A stretch of DNA of 64,000 nt, taken from the NCBI GenBank assembly GCA_036675565.1, contig JAKFER010000051.1, positions 1-64,000 on the forward strand, written 5' to 3'. Below, in pieces: positions 45,000 through 54,165 of the stretch; within the stretch, counting starts at the first letter, position 1; each line of letters opens with the position of its first letter. Made by a program: the position numbers and the translations under genes. The notes beneath the pieces were generated by a model. It saw only the letters and a list, made by a program, of their open reading frames with translations. It had not been told where the DNA came from and made no database searches. This DNA is from JACCYQ01 sp036675565. GTDB taxonomy: Bacteria > Bacteroidota > Bacteroidia > Chitinophagales > Chitinophagaceae.

Positions 45000-45041
45000 A
45001 AAAAGCCGGATGTTAAGTCAACTTAGCATCCGGCTTTTTTT
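45000..45041. terminator. Bidirectional terminator between tRNA-Gln and rfbD
   Basis: AGCCGGATG (45004-45012) pairs with CATCCGGCT (45027-45035), extended inward by TAAGT/ACTTA, with A-run and T-run flanks. It serves the tRNA and the converging sugar operon. Confidence 0.88.
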
Positions 45042-45062
45042 ATATATACTTACCTTTTGTCC

Positions 45063-45938
45063 TTATTTCGGTGGATTTTTTATTCGCTGAATACAAATTG
45101 CTAAACTGGACTTCCAATCTTTTAGTTTGATTCCAAAAGAATCCTGGATTTTTTGTTTATTAAAAACAGAATAAGCCGGTCTTTTGGCCGGTGTAGGAAA
45201 TTCAGCAGTTGTAACTGGATTGATCTCTGTACCTGTTCCGGCAATTTCTTTAATCACTTTAGCAAAATCAAACCATGTTATGACACTTTCATTGCTATAA
45301 TGATAAATGCCCGGTTTCCATTCCGGGTATTGAATGATTTTGATTATCACTTCCGCCAAATCAGCTGCATAGGTAGGTGAACCAACCTGATCATTCACAA
45401 CGCTAATGGAATTTTTATCTGCCATTAAACGCAACATCGTTTTGACAAAGTTTTTGCCAAACTCAGAATATACCCAGGATGTTCGGATAATCAAAGAATC
45501 GGGATTATACCTGAAAGCTTCTTCCTCTCCTTTTAATTTGGATGAACCATATGCATTTACCGGAGAGGTTTCATCCGTTTCAACATAAGGTTTATTTCCA
45601 TTTCCATCAAAGACATAATCTGTAGAAATATGGATGAATTTTGTTTCATGCTCTAAACAAACAGCCGCTAACACGCCCACTGCTTCACCATTAATTTCAT
45701 ATGCAAGATCCTTTTCTTCTTCAGCTTTATCAACCGCAGTATATGCAGCACAGTTAATGCAATATGCAGGTTTTATTGTATTGAAAATATGCCTAACCAA
45801 TTCGAATTGGTTAACCGGCATATCCGATTTTGATAAAAATATAAATTCGTAACCGGGTAACGTATTGCAAATAAGTTGTAATTCCTTTCCCAATTGTCCA
45901 TTGGAGCCCGTTACCAATATTTTTTTCAATTCAGCCAT
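45063..45938 (-). CDS. rfbD: dTDP-4-dehydrorhamnose reductase
   Basis: 291 residues, an extended short-chain dehydrogenase that makes dTDP-L-rhamnose. The NAD(P) motif is GSNGQLGKEL (about 11-20); INCAAYTAVDKAE and the catalytic YGSSKLKGEE follow, with VRTSWVYSEFGKNFVKTM typical of RfbD. It is the last gene of the six-gene operon and the partner of rfbC just upstream. rfbA and rfbB are not in this window. Confidence 0.93.
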   Translation of the reverse strand: MAELKKILVTGSNGQLGKELQLICNTLPGYEFIFLSKSDMPVNQFELVRHIFNTIKPAYCINCAAYTAVDKAEEEKDLAYEINGEAVGVLAAVCLEHETKFIHISTDYVFDGNGNKPYVETDETSPVNAYGSSKLKGEEEAFRYNPDSLIIRTSWVYSEFGKNFVKTMLRLMADKNSISVVNDQVGSPTYAADLAEVIIKIIQYPEWKPGIYHYSNESVITWFDFAKVIKEIAGTGTEINPVTTAEFPTPAKRPAYSVFNKQKIQDSFGIKLKDWKSSLAICIQRIKNPPK

Positions 45939-45971
45939 TTACAAAAATCTATATCTAAAAATATATTACAG

Positions 45972-46526
45972 TTAGAACGCAAAATTATTGTCAATTTCGT
46001 TGAGCATGGGCAGCACTTTGTCTTTGTCAGAAATAATTTCTTTACCCTTTGGAATACCCCAATCCAACGCTAATGCGGGATCATTAAAAAAAATGCCGCC
46101 TTCGCTTTCTTTATTATACAAAGCATTGCATTTATAAAGCACAATAGCCGTTTCACTCAACACAGAAAAACCATGTGCAAAACCTGCTGGTATATAAAGC
46201 TGTTTTTTATTTTCTGAGGACAATTCAAGACAAAAGCTCTTTCCATAAGTTGGCGAACCTGTACGGATATCAACTGCAACATCCAAAATGTTTCCCTGGA
46301 TAACTCTTACCAATTTAACCTGTGCAAAAGGATTTTTTTGATAATGCAGTCCACGAATAACCCCGTATGATGATAGAGATTGGTTATCCTGAATAAAATG
46401 ATCTTCTAAACCTTTTTCTTGAAAGACAGCTCCATTAAAGGCTTCAAAAAAATAACCGCGGCTATCTTCAAAGACTTTAGGTTCAAAAACAAATAACCCA
46501 TCAAATCCTGTTTCTATAAATGGCAT
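45972..46526 (-). CDS. rfbC: dTDP-4-dehydrorhamnose 3,5-epimerase
   Basis: 184 residues, a cupin-fold epimerase. FEPKVFEDSRGYFFEAFN near the N-terminus, the catalytic His in GVIRGLHYQKNPFAQVKLVRV (about 54-74) and FAHGFSVLSE near 128-138 identify it. It converts dTDP-4-keto-6-deoxyglucose to the 4-keto-rhamnose form used by RfbD. Spacings of 18 and 33 bp to its neighbours support one transcript. Confidence 0.94.
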   Translation of the reverse strand: MPFIETGFDGLFVFEPKVFEDSRGYFFEAFNGAVFQEKGLEDHFIQDNQSLSSYGVIRGLHYQKNPFAQVKLVRVIQGNILDVAVDIRTGSPTYGKSFCLELSSENKKQLYIPAGFAHGFSVLSETAIVLYKCNALYNKESEGGIFFNDPALALDWGIPKGKEIISDKDKVLPMLNEIDNNFAF

Positions 46527-46544
46527 GTTCTAAATCGTTGGTTA

Positions 46545-47834
46545 TTATAAACTCCAATATTGACGTTGACTGATTTTATTTCGGTACATACCTTTCAAAT
46601 CTGCTATCAGAGCAGCAGGTTTGGTAATACCGGCAAAGTATTCATCATTTAATTTAAGATAATCATCATGCAAAACAGCCATGATCACTGCATCGTAATC
46701 ATTGTCAATATTTTCAGTTAACCCGAATCCGTATTCATGATTCAATTCATCCGAATCAGCATGCGGATCATGAACATGAACCTTCAGATAATATTCCTGC
46801 AAACTTTTAACCACATCAGCCACTTTGGAATTGCGGATATCGCTGACGTTCTCTTTAAATGTAGCACCCATGATCAGCACTTTGGCATCTCTTACATTGC
46901 CATTATTTTGAATGATGTGTTGTAAAACTTTTTTAGCAACATAAGCCCCCATCTGGTCATTGGTACTGCGACCAGCCAAAATAACTTTTGAACTATAACC
47001 TAATTCTGCTGCTTTATAGGTGAGGTAATAAGGATCTACGCCGATACAATGCCCCCCAACCAAACCTGGCTGAAATTTTAAAAAATTCCATTTGGTTCCG
47101 GCAGCTTCCAGCACTTCGTAAGTATTGATTCCCATCTTGTCAAAAATTATTGACAGTTCATTCATCAATGCGATATTGAGATCACGTTGGGTATTTTCAA
47201 TGATCTTGGCTGCTTCCGCTACTTTAATAGACGATGCACGATGCACACCTGCTTTTACAACCAACTCATACACCTGTGCAATCTCTTCCAGTGATTCAGC
47301 ATCACAACCCGAAACAACTTTAATTACATTAGTTAAAGTATGCACTTTATCACCTGGGTTAATTCGTTCAGGAGAATAGCCTGATTTAAAATCTGTAAGG
47401 TTAGAAAGCCCGGATATTTTTTCAATAATCGGTAAACAATCTTCCTCTGTGCAACCAGGATAAACCGTACTTTCAAAAACAACATAATCACCTTTTTTGA
47501 TAACCTTCCCGATGGTTTCAGAAGCTTTTTGCACCGGGATAAGATTGGGAACATTATGTTCATCAACAGGTGTTGGGACTGCTACAACAAAGAATTTTGC
47601 TTCTTTTAAATCTTCCAGTGAAGTTGTAAATGTTATATCACAATTATCAAAAGCTTCAGATTCCAATTCATTGCTTGGGTCAATACCCTGCTTCATCAGG
47701 TCCACTCTTTTCTGACTGATATCAAAACCAATTACGGATATTTTTTTTGCAAATTCCAATGCAATAGGTAATCCAACATAACCTAAACCAATAACCGCCA
47801 ATTTAGCCTTCTTATCAATCAACTCTTTGTACAT
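46545..47834 (-). CDS. UDP-N-acetylhexosamine 6-dehydrogenase (WbpO/TviB type)
   Basis: 429 residues, a UDP-sugar dehydrogenase of the nucleotide sugar group. The NAD motif is VIGLGYVGLPIALEF (about 14-28); the catalytic Cys is in GGHCIGVDPYYLT. FESTVYPGCTEEDC and GYSPERINPGDKVHTL match the TviB/WbpO enzymes that make UDP-GalNAcA or related uronates, and differ from the Ugd encoded two genes upstream. Substrate assigned by similarity only. Confidence 0.85.
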   Translation of the reverse strand: MYKELIDKKAKLAVIGLGYVGLPIALEFAKKISVIGFDISQKRVDLMKQGIDPSNELESEAFDNCDITFTTSLEDLKEAKFFVVAVPTPVDEHNVPNLIPVQKASETIGKVIKKGDYVVFESTVYPGCTEEDCLPIIEKISGLSNLTDFKSGYSPERINPGDKVHTLTNVIKVVSGCDAESLEEIAQVYELVVKAGVHRASSIKVAEAAKIIENTQRDLNIALMNELSIIFDKMGINTYEVLEAAGTKWNFLKFQPGLVGGHCIGVDPYYLTYKAAELGYSSKVILAGRSTNDQMGAYVAKKVLQHIIQNNGNVRDAKVLIMGATFKENVSDIRNSKVADVVKSLQEYYLKVHVHDPHADSDELNHEYGFGLTENIDNDYDAVIMAVLHDDYLKLNDEYFAGITKPAALIADLKGMYRNKISQRQYWSL

Positions 47835-47861
47835 GCTTTACTATAATTTATTTATGAAAAT

Positions 47862-48854
47862 TTATTTTGAATATTTACTGCCTGCAAATTCTTTTGGTTC
47901 TTTAGACCATTCCTCCGGAGGAAGCGATTTAAAGTAATCGTAGGTAATTTTTAAACCTTCACTGCGATTAACAGTTGGCTGCCAGCCCAGCAATGTCCTG
48001 GCTTTCGTTATATCCGGCTGTCTTTGTTTGGGATCATCAACCGGCAATGGTTTGTAAACAATCTTCACTTTATTACCGGTTAATTGTAAAATTTCCTGGG
48101 CAAAATCTTTCAAAGAAATCTCATCCGGGTTGCCAATATTCACAGGCATATTATAATCGCTCATAAGTAACCGGTAGATACCTTCAACCAAATCATCAAC
48201 ATAACAAAATGAACGGGTTTGTGATCCATCTCCAAAAACAGTCATGTCCTCGCCACGGAGAGCCTGCCCGATAAATGCCGGCAATGCACGACCATCATTC
48301 AACCGCATTCTTGGTCCATAGGTATTAAATATGCGAATGATCCGGGTATCTACATTGTGATAGGTATGATAGGCCATGGTAATAGATTCCATATAACGTT
48401 TGGCTTCATCATAAACTCCACGCGGACCAACGGGGTTTACATTTCCCCAGTACTCCTCGGTTTGAGGGTGGACCAAGGGATCGCCATACACTTCGCTGGT
48501 GCTGGCAACTAATATCCTGGCTCCCTTTGCTTTTGCAAGACCCAAACAATTGTGCGTGCCCATTGCACCCACTTTTAAAGTTTGTATCGGGATCTTTAAA
48601 TAATCAATCGGACTTGCGGGTGAAGCAAAATGCAAAATATAATCAAGATCACCCTGGATATGGATAAACTTGGTTACATCATGATGGTAAAATTCAAACT
48701 GCTCCAGTTTGAATAAGTGCTCAATGTTTTTGAGGTCGCCAGTGATCAGGTTATCCATTCCAATTACACGGTATCCTTCTTTAATAAAGCGATCACAAAG
48801 ATGCGATCCTAAAAAACCGGCAGCACCTGTTATTAATATTCTCTTTTGTTGCAT
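47862..48854 (-). CDS. UDP-glucuronate decarboxylase (UDP-xylose synthase)
   Basis: 330 residues. Extended SDR with TGAAGFLGSHLCDRF (about 7-21), the DYILHFASPASPIDYLKIPIQTLKVG block characteristic of UXS enzymes, catalytic YDEAKRYMES, and RIFNTYGPRMRLNDGR. It turns UDP-glucuronate, made by the preceding ugd product, into UDP-xylose. Only 4 bp separate it from ugd, which strongly supports coupled function. A dTDP-glucose dehydratase is a less likely alternative. Confidence 0.88.
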   Translation of the reverse strand: MQQKRILITGAAGFLGSHLCDRFIKEGYRVIGMDNLITGDLKNIEHLFKLEQFEFYHHDVTKFIHIQGDLDYILHFASPASPIDYLKIPIQTLKVGAMGTHNCLGLAKAKGARILVASTSEVYGDPLVHPQTEEYWGNVNPVGPRGVYDEAKRYMESITMAYHTYHNVDTRIIRIFNTYGPRMRLNDGRALPAFIGQALRGEDMTVFGDGSQTRSFCYVDDLVEGIYRLLMSDYNMPVNIGNPDEISLKDFAQEILQLTGNKVKIVYKPLPVDDPKQRQPDITKARTLLGWQPTVNRSEGLKITYDYFKSLPPEEWSKEPKEFAGSKYSK

Positions 48855-48858
48855 AAAA

Positions 48859-50169
48859 TTAATTTACTGTAGGTCGACCTACACTTTCGTAATGAAAACC
48901 TAGTTCTTTAATAGCATTAACATCAAATAAATTTCGGCCATCAAATATTACCTTGTTCTTTAAGTGTTTAACGATCTTTAAAAAATCTGGTGTGCGGAAT
49001 TCATTCCACTCAGTTGCAATGATCAATGCAGATGCATTATCCAGGCAATCATACTGTTGCTCAGAATAACCAATCTTATCTCCCAGTAATTCCATTACAT
49101 TTTTCTTTGCTTCGGGATCAAACGCACAAACGGTGGCGCCTGCTTTTAATAATTCTTCAATGATATATAAAGCCGGTGCTTCGCGAATATCATCCGTATT
49201 GGGTTTAAATGCCAAACCCCATAATGCAAAATGCTTTCCTTTTAAATCGTTATTAAAATATCTTTTGATTTTAGGAATCAGGTGTAATTTCTGCCTTTCA
49301 TTTACATCCATTACCGCGTTTAATATTTTAAAATCATAATTCACTTCTGTAGAAGATTTCACCAGGGCCTGGACATCTTTTGGAAAACAACTTCCGCCAT
49401 AACCTATTCCAGGAAATAAAAATCGCTTTCCAATACGTTCATCACTACCAATACCCCGGCGTACCATATCCACATCTGCACCCAGTAATTCGCATAGTTG
49501 CGCAACCTCATTCATAAAAGAAATTTTGGTTGCAAGAAATGAATTTGCCGCATATTTAGTCAACTCTGCAGAACGTTCATCCATATAGATTACAGGATTA
49601 CCCTGCCGTACAAATGGTGCATATAATTCACCCATTACTTTCTGAGCCCTGTCGGAACGTGTTCCGATTACTACCCTGTCGGGTTTCATAAAATCATCCA
49701 CTGCTACACCCTCTCTTAAAAACTCGGGATTAGAAACAACGTCAAACTCACCTTTATAGTTAGCCGCAATGGCATCGTACACTTTTTCAGCTGTACCTAC
49801 AGGCACCGTACTTTTATCAACAATTACTTTGTAATCTTTCAATATTTTTCCAAGGTCATCACTTACACCCAGGATGTATTTTAAGTCTGCAGAACCGTCC
49901 TCACCGGGAGGCGTTGGTAAAGCCAGGAAAATAATCTCTGCATCCAATATTCCTTCTTCCAGGTTGGTTGTAAAATTTAATCTTTCTTCTTTCAGATTTC
50001 TTAAGAAAAGTTTTTCCAACCCTGGTTCATAAATGGTGATTTCACCGTTCTTAAGTTTGTTCACTTTTTTTTCATCAATATCCACACAGGTCACATAATT
50101 ACCTGTTTCAGCGAAACAAGTACCTGTTACAAGGCCTACATAACCAGTACCAATAACTGCAATTTTCAT
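48859..50169 (-). CDS. ugd: UDP-glucose 6-dehydrogenase
   Basis: 436 residues. NAD motif IGTGYVGLVTGTCFAETG (about 6-23), VDKSTVPVGTAEKV, and catalytic Cys in FPGIGYGGSCFPKDVQAL. It oxidises UDP-glucose to UDP-glucuronate, the substrate of the next gene's product. Length and motifs are normal. Preceded by the DegT-type aminotransferase gene after 17 bp. Confidence 0.94.
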   Translation of the reverse strand: MKIAVIGTGYVGLVTGTCFAETGNYVTCVDIDEKKVNKLKNGEITIYEPGLEKLFLRNLKEERLNFTTNLEEGILDAEIIFLALPTPPGEDGSADLKYILGVSDDLGKILKDYKVIVDKSTVPVGTAEKVYDAIAANYKGEFDVVSNPEFLREGVAVDDFMKPDRVVIGTRSDRAQKVMGELYAPFVRQGNPVIYMDERSAELTKYAANSFLATKISFMNEVAQLCELLGADVDMVRRGIGSDERIGKRFLFPGIGYGGSCFPKDVQALVKSSTEVNYDFKILNAVMDVNERQKLHLIPKIKRYFNNDLKGKHFALWGLAFKPNTDDIREAPALYIIEELLKAGATVCAFDPEAKKNVMELLGDKIGYSEQQYDCLDNASALIIATEWNEFRTPDFLKIVKHLKNKVIFDGRNLFDVNAIKELGFHYESVGRPTVN

Positions 50170-50186
50170 TTTGTTTAAAGTTTAAT

Positions 50187-51311
50187 TTATAAGAATTTTA
50201 TAATGGTTGATGTTATAAAAGCAAGTTGCTCCTCATTCATTTCCGTATGGATAGGAAGCGAGATGACCCTTTCCGTTAACCAATCCGTTACCGGCAATGA
50301 AGGTGTCCCGGTTTGAAAATGTTCAAACATTTTCTGCCTGTGGGCTGGTACAGGATAGTAGATCATACTGGGAATTTTATGTTCTGCCAGGTACTGATGC
50401 AATCCATCCCTGTCAACATCTTTTAATATCAATGTGTACTGATGAAATACATGATCACTGTAAGATGATCTTGCCGGTGTAATTAATTGAGGGTATGAAG
50501 CAAATGCTTTATCATAATAAGCAGCAACTTTTTTCCTGGCATCGTTGTATTCTTCAAGATGAGCCAGTTTGATATTCAGAATGGAAGCCTGGATGGTATC
50601 TAAACGACTGTTACAACCCACTGTATCATGATAATATCTTTTGCTTTGTCCATGATTGGCGATCATTTGCATTTTCTTTGCTAATGCGTCATCATCGGTA
50701 AAAATCGCTCCCCCATCACCGTAAGCTCCCAGATTTTTAGAAGGATAAAAAGATGTTGCACCTATAGTACCAATGGTACCTGTTTTTTTTAACGTACCAT
50801 CACTGAATGTATAATCACAGCCTATAGCCTGGGCATTGTCTTCAATAACATATAGGTTATGCTTGCGGGCGATCTCCATAATTTTTTCCATGTGTGCCGC
50901 CTGCCCGTATAAATGGACCGGCACAATGGCCTTCGTTTCTGGTGTAATCGCTTTTTCAATAGCATCCGGATCGATGCAAAAAGTTTCTTTATCAACTTCT
51001 ACAAATACAGGGGTAAGCTTTAATAACGCAATAACTTCACAAGTGGCGATGTATGTAAATGAAGGAGTGATTATTTCATCACCGGGCTGCAAGTCCAGGG
51101 CCATCATAGCTATTTGCAGTGCATCCGTTCCATTAGCGCAAGGAATGGTGTGATTTGTTCTAAGATATTTGGAGAGAGATGCGGCAAATGTTTTTACCGG
51201 TTCCCCATTTATAAATGCTGTACTATCTAATACATCCTGGATGGCTCTGTCAACTTCAGCTTTTATTTTAAGGTATTGATTTTTAGTATCAACCATTTGA
51301 ATTGGATGCAT
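50187..51311 (-). CDS. DegT/DnrJ/EryC1/StrS-family sugar aminotransferase
   Basis: 374 residues from MHPIQMVDTKNQYLKI; a start five codons earlier (51326) is open, but homologues usually begin at this point. PLP enzyme with the binding loop NGTDALQIAM, the conserved EDNAQAIG and the PLP lysine in SFYPSKNLGAYGDGGA. Family members aminate keto-sugar nucleotides. As first gene of an operon with uronate-forming dehydrogenases, a WbpE-like role on a 3-keto-uronate is plausible but not shown. Confidence 0.85.
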   Translation of the reverse strand: MHPIQMVDTKNQYLKIKAEVDRAIQDVLDSTAFINGEPVKTFAASLSKYLRTNHTIPCANGTDALQIAMMALDLQPGDEIITPSFTYIATCEVIALLKLTPVFVEVDKETFCIDPDAIEKAITPETKAIVPVHLYGQAAHMEKIMEIARKHNLYVIEDNAQAIGCDYTFSDGTLKKTGTIGTIGATSFYPSKNLGAYGDGGAIFTDDDALAKKMQMIANHGQSKRYYHDTVGCNSRLDTIQASILNIKLAHLEEYNDARKKVAAYYDKAFASYPQLITPARSSYSDHVFHQYTLILKDVDRDGLHQYLAEHKIPSMIYYPVPAHRQKMFEHFQTGTPSLPVTDWLTERVISLPIHTEMNEEQLAFITSTIIKFL

Positions 51312-51401
51312 ACGATCAGGTTTCAATTTTTATGTATGATAAATAAGGGTTGAATAAATACCGGAAACACCATCATTACAGCCCTTTATAATAAACAGGG
51401 C

Positions 51402-51410
51402 GCAAAAATA
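51402..51410 (-). promoter_or_regulatory. -7 promoter box of the nucleotide-sugar operon
   Basis: TATTTTTGC on the minus strand. The first transcribed bases can form a hairpin GCCCT/AGGGC (51381-51401). Confidence 0.5.
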
Positions 51411-51501
51411 GGCAATGAGATCAATAACCCATAATACTAAAATGTGGCGAAAAACATAAAAATTGCGGAACTATTGGTTGGTTGAGATCAATCATAAAAG
51501 T

Positions 51502-51529
51502 TTGAAAAAGGCTGCATTAACTATTTTTG
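51502..51529 (+). promoter_or_regulatory. Promoter of waaA
   Basis: TTG (51502-51504), a 17-bp spacer and TATTTTTG (51522-51529), an ideal match to the Bacteroidota consensus, 18 bp before the ATG. Confidence 0.72.
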
Positions 51530-51547
51530 AACTCATAAACCAATAGA

Positions 51548-52810
51548 ATGGCGCTAATCTTTTATAGAATCTTCCTGCTTATTTATGCATCAGGTATTAA
51601 AATATATGCCCTTTTTAATGATAAGGCAGGGATGTGGAGAGATGGAAGAAAACAGCTCTTAACACGCATGGAAACTGCATTAGCGGAAAATGCAAGCCCT
51701 TTGATCTGGTTTCACTGCGCCTCATTAGGTGAGTTTGAACAAGGTCGGCCTGTGCTTGAATCGCTCCGGGATCAATATAAGGATCACAAAATTCTTTTAA
51801 CCTTCTTTTCACCTTCCGGCTTCGAAGTTCAAAAAAATTATAAAGGAGCTGATTTTGTATTTTACCTGCCTTTTGACTCAGCAAGTAACGCGGAAAAATT
51901 TCTTTCTATTACAAAACCTGCGCTGGCAATCTTTGTGAAATATGAATACTGGTACTATTTCCTGAAAAGAACACATAAGAAAAAAATTCCCTTATTGCTT
52001 GTTTCAGCCATTTTTACAAACTCTCAACCATTTTTTAAATGGTATGGCGGCCTGCATAGAAAAATGCTGGATTTCTTCACACATATTTTTGTACAAGACC
52101 AGGCATCAGCGATTCAATTGAAGAAAATCAAAAATTTACCGGTTACGGTTGCAGGAGATACAAGATTTGACAGGGTTTGGGAAATTGTACAAAATACATC
52201 TACTATTCCATATTTGAAGTCATTTGGTGATGAACATCAGGTATTGGTTGCCGGTAGTACCTGGCCAGCAGATGAAACATTATTATCCCAAATATTTCAA
52301 CAACCTGGTTTCAGCAATAAAAAACTGGTGATTGCCCCCCATGAAATAAGCGAAACAAACCTGGCCAGCATCCGCAGTTTATTTAAAAATGCTGTTTTCT
52401 ATAGTGAATTGAATGATGATGAACTTGCTGCAAAGGCCCGGTATTTAGTTATAGATAATATGGGAATGCTTTCCAGGTTATATCAATATGCCACTGTAAC
52501 CTTTGTGGGTGGCGGCTTTTCAAAAGATGGCATTCATAATATACTGGAAGCAGCAGTTTGGGGTAAACCAGTACTATTTGGACCCAATCACCAAAAATTT
52601 AAGGAAGCAGAAATGCTGATTAAAGCCGGGGGCGGAAAAAGTTTTAACGAGGAAAATGAATTAAATACTTACCTGATTGAATATTTTTCAGATGATGCAG
52701 TAAATAAAAAAGCAGCTGAAGCTGCTCAATCTTTTATAATTAATAACCGCGGTGCCACTCTAAAGATCCTGGGTTATATTCAGGAAAATCGCCTTTTAAC
52801 CAGTTTATAG
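51548..52810 (+). CDS. waaA: 3-deoxy-D-manno-octulosonic acid transferase
   Basis: 420 residues. One N-terminal hydrophobic helix (about 2-20) anchors it to the inner membrane. The GT30 N-terminal domain shows IWFHCASLGEFEQGRPVLESL (about 53-73) with the catalytic Glu and ILLTFFSPSGFEV; the C-terminal GT-B half has VAGSTWPADE, FVGGGFSKDGIHNILEAAVWGKPVLFGPNHQKFKEA. It adds Kdo to the lipid A precursor. Its last 31 bp overlap the converging gene. Confidence 0.94.
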   Translation: MALIFYRIFLLIYASGIKIYALFNDKAGMWRDGRKQLLTRMETALAENASPLIWFHCASLGEFEQGRPVLESLRDQYKDHKILLTFFSPSGFEVQKNYKGADFVFYLPFDSASNAEKFLSITKPALAIFVKYEYWYYFLKRTHKKKIPLLLVSAIFTNSQPFFKWYGGLHRKMLDFFTHIFVQDQASAIQLKKIKNLPVTVAGDTRFDRVWEIVQNTSTIPYLKSFGDEHQVLVAGSTWPADETLLSQIFQQPGFSNKKLVIAPHEISETNLASIRSLFKNAVFYSELNDDELAAKARYLVIDNMGMLSRLYQYATVTFVGGGFSKDGIHNILEAAVWGKPVLFGPNHQKFKEAEMLIKAGGGKSFNEENELNTYLIEYFSDDAVNKKAAEAAQSFIINNRGATLKILGYIQENRLLTSL

Positions 52811-53478
52811 AAATGTTTTACTATATCACGTGAATCATCCCAGCCTATCTTGGTTTTCAATTCCCGGTTTATCCAATATTCCGCTTCTGCATAGATATTA
52901 AATCCATTGATGGTTTTTATACTGCGCTCATACATAGCTTCATCACCCCGAAATAATTCACTGATAAATACAAAACGGTCATTTACTCCAATAGCTTTTC
53001 TTAAATCCCGAATGGGTGTTTCTTTTAAAGTTTCGGCCAGTTCAGTTCTTGATTGTTTCAACCTGTCGTTTAACGATTCCTGTTGAATAGCAACCGCTTC
53101 ATTAATTTCTTTGAGTGAATGTTGTTGTGAAAGTGTAGGAATTTCTAATATGGGATCAAATCCTAAATTCATCTGCTCCTGCAAAACAGGCTCCCGTTCA
53201 CGTTTAGAATTAACATATTGTTTTTCTAAAACAACAGGCGCCTCAACTTTTTTCTTTTCCACTGCTGGTTCAGGTTCTGCTTCTTTATAATATGAATTAC
53301 CTGTTGAACGTGGTAAAACAACGGAGACTTTAGATGTGCCTAATGTATTGTGTGATTTTTGGGAATGCTCTGCCAGTGCGGCTTCCAGCATACGAATCGT
53401 GATCAGCATTTGGGTTGCACCGGCTTTTTGACGGTACTGATCATTTAATTTGGATATCAGAGCCTCTATTCTTTCCAT
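52780..53478 (-). CDS. Conserved hypothetical protein, possible coiled coil
   Basis: 232 residues, not recognised as a named family. The first 45 residues form a charged helix (MERIEALISKLNDQYRQKAGATQMLITIRMLEAAL), the middle (about 50-110) is a low-complexity Pro/Glu/Lys linker, and the C-terminal part (PIRDLRKAIGVNDRFVFISELFRGDEAMYERSIKTINGF, WINRELKTKIGW) is well ordered and resembles a recurrent conserved module of Bacteroidota. No signal peptide. Overlaps waaA by 31 bp at the 3' ends. Confidence 0.7.
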   Translation of the reverse strand: MERIEALISKLNDQYRQKAGATQMLITIRMLEAALAEHSQKSHNTLGTSKVSVVLPRSTGNSYYKEAEPEPAVEKKKVEAPVVLEKQYVNSKREREPVLQEQMNLGFDPILEIPTLSQQHSLKEINEAVAIQQESLNDRLKQSRTELAETLKETPIRDLRKAIGVNDRFVFISELFRGDEAMYERSIKTINGFNIYAEAEYWINRELKTKIGWDDSRDIVKHFYKLVKRRFS

Positions 53479-53577
53479 TGATTATACTACTTTTGGCCAC
53501 TTTGAATTAGAAGATTCTAAAGTTACAAACAGTTTGCCAATATACTAAATGTGAATAAAGAAAAGGAATTTTAACCC

Positions 53578-54147
53578 ATGTTTATAGAACCTAATATTAG
53601 TGGTGAACGTCGCGGATGGATCGAAGTAATATGCGGTTCCATGTTTTCAGGAAAAACGGAAGAATTGATCCGGCGCCTGAAAAGAGTAAAAATTGCTAAT
53701 CTGAAAGTAGAAATATTTAAACCCGCTATTGATGTCCGTTATGATGAAATAAAAATTGTTTCTCATGATGAAAATGAAATTGTTTCTACTCCTGTAGATA
53801 ATTCACAAAAAATATTATTACTGGCACAAGGTGCAGATGTGATCGGTATAGATGAAGCTCAGTTTTTTGATAATGAATTGCCTTATGTATGTGACCAGCT
53901 TGCCTATAAAGGCATCAGGGTTATTGTTGCCGGGTTGGATATGGATTACCTGGGCAAACCTTTTGGCCAGATGCCATTTTTACTTGCCAAAGCGGATTAT
54001 ATTACTAAACTTCATGCTATTTGCGTTCAATGTGGTAATATGGCCAGTTATTCATACCGCAAAATACCTAACGACGACCAGGTTATGCTGGGGGAAAAAG
54101 ATGTTTACGAACCGCGTTGCCGTCATTGTTATTTTGAAAATCGTTAA
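53578..54147 (+). CDS. tdk: Thymidine kinase (type II)
   Basis: 189 residues. P-loop GSMFSGKT (20-27), catalytic Glu93 in IDEAQFF, and a zinc site from Cys149, Cys152, Cys181 and Cys184. Phosphorylates thymidine in the salvage pathway; cytoplasmic tetramer. The gene is 18 bp upstream of ccmB, so the two are probably co-transcribed although not functionally related. Confidence 0.95.
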   Translation: MFIEPNISGERRGWIEVICGSMFSGKTEELIRRLKRVKIANLKVEIFKPAIDVRYDEIKIVSHDENEIVSTPVDNSQKILLLAQGADVIGIDEAQFFDNELPYVCDQLAYKGIRVIVAGLDMDYLGKPFGQMPFLLAKADYITKLHAICVQCGNMASYSYRKIPNDDQVMLGEKDVYEPRCRHCYFENR

Positions 54148-54165
54148 CTAAAGTTAAAGTGCAGC

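Noticed and set aside
44807..45016. A 69-codon plus-strand open frame between cphA and rfbD
   Set aside because: It runs across the tRNA-Gln promoter, the tRNA itself and the terminator stem, and its product shows no similarity pattern; it is a chance frame.
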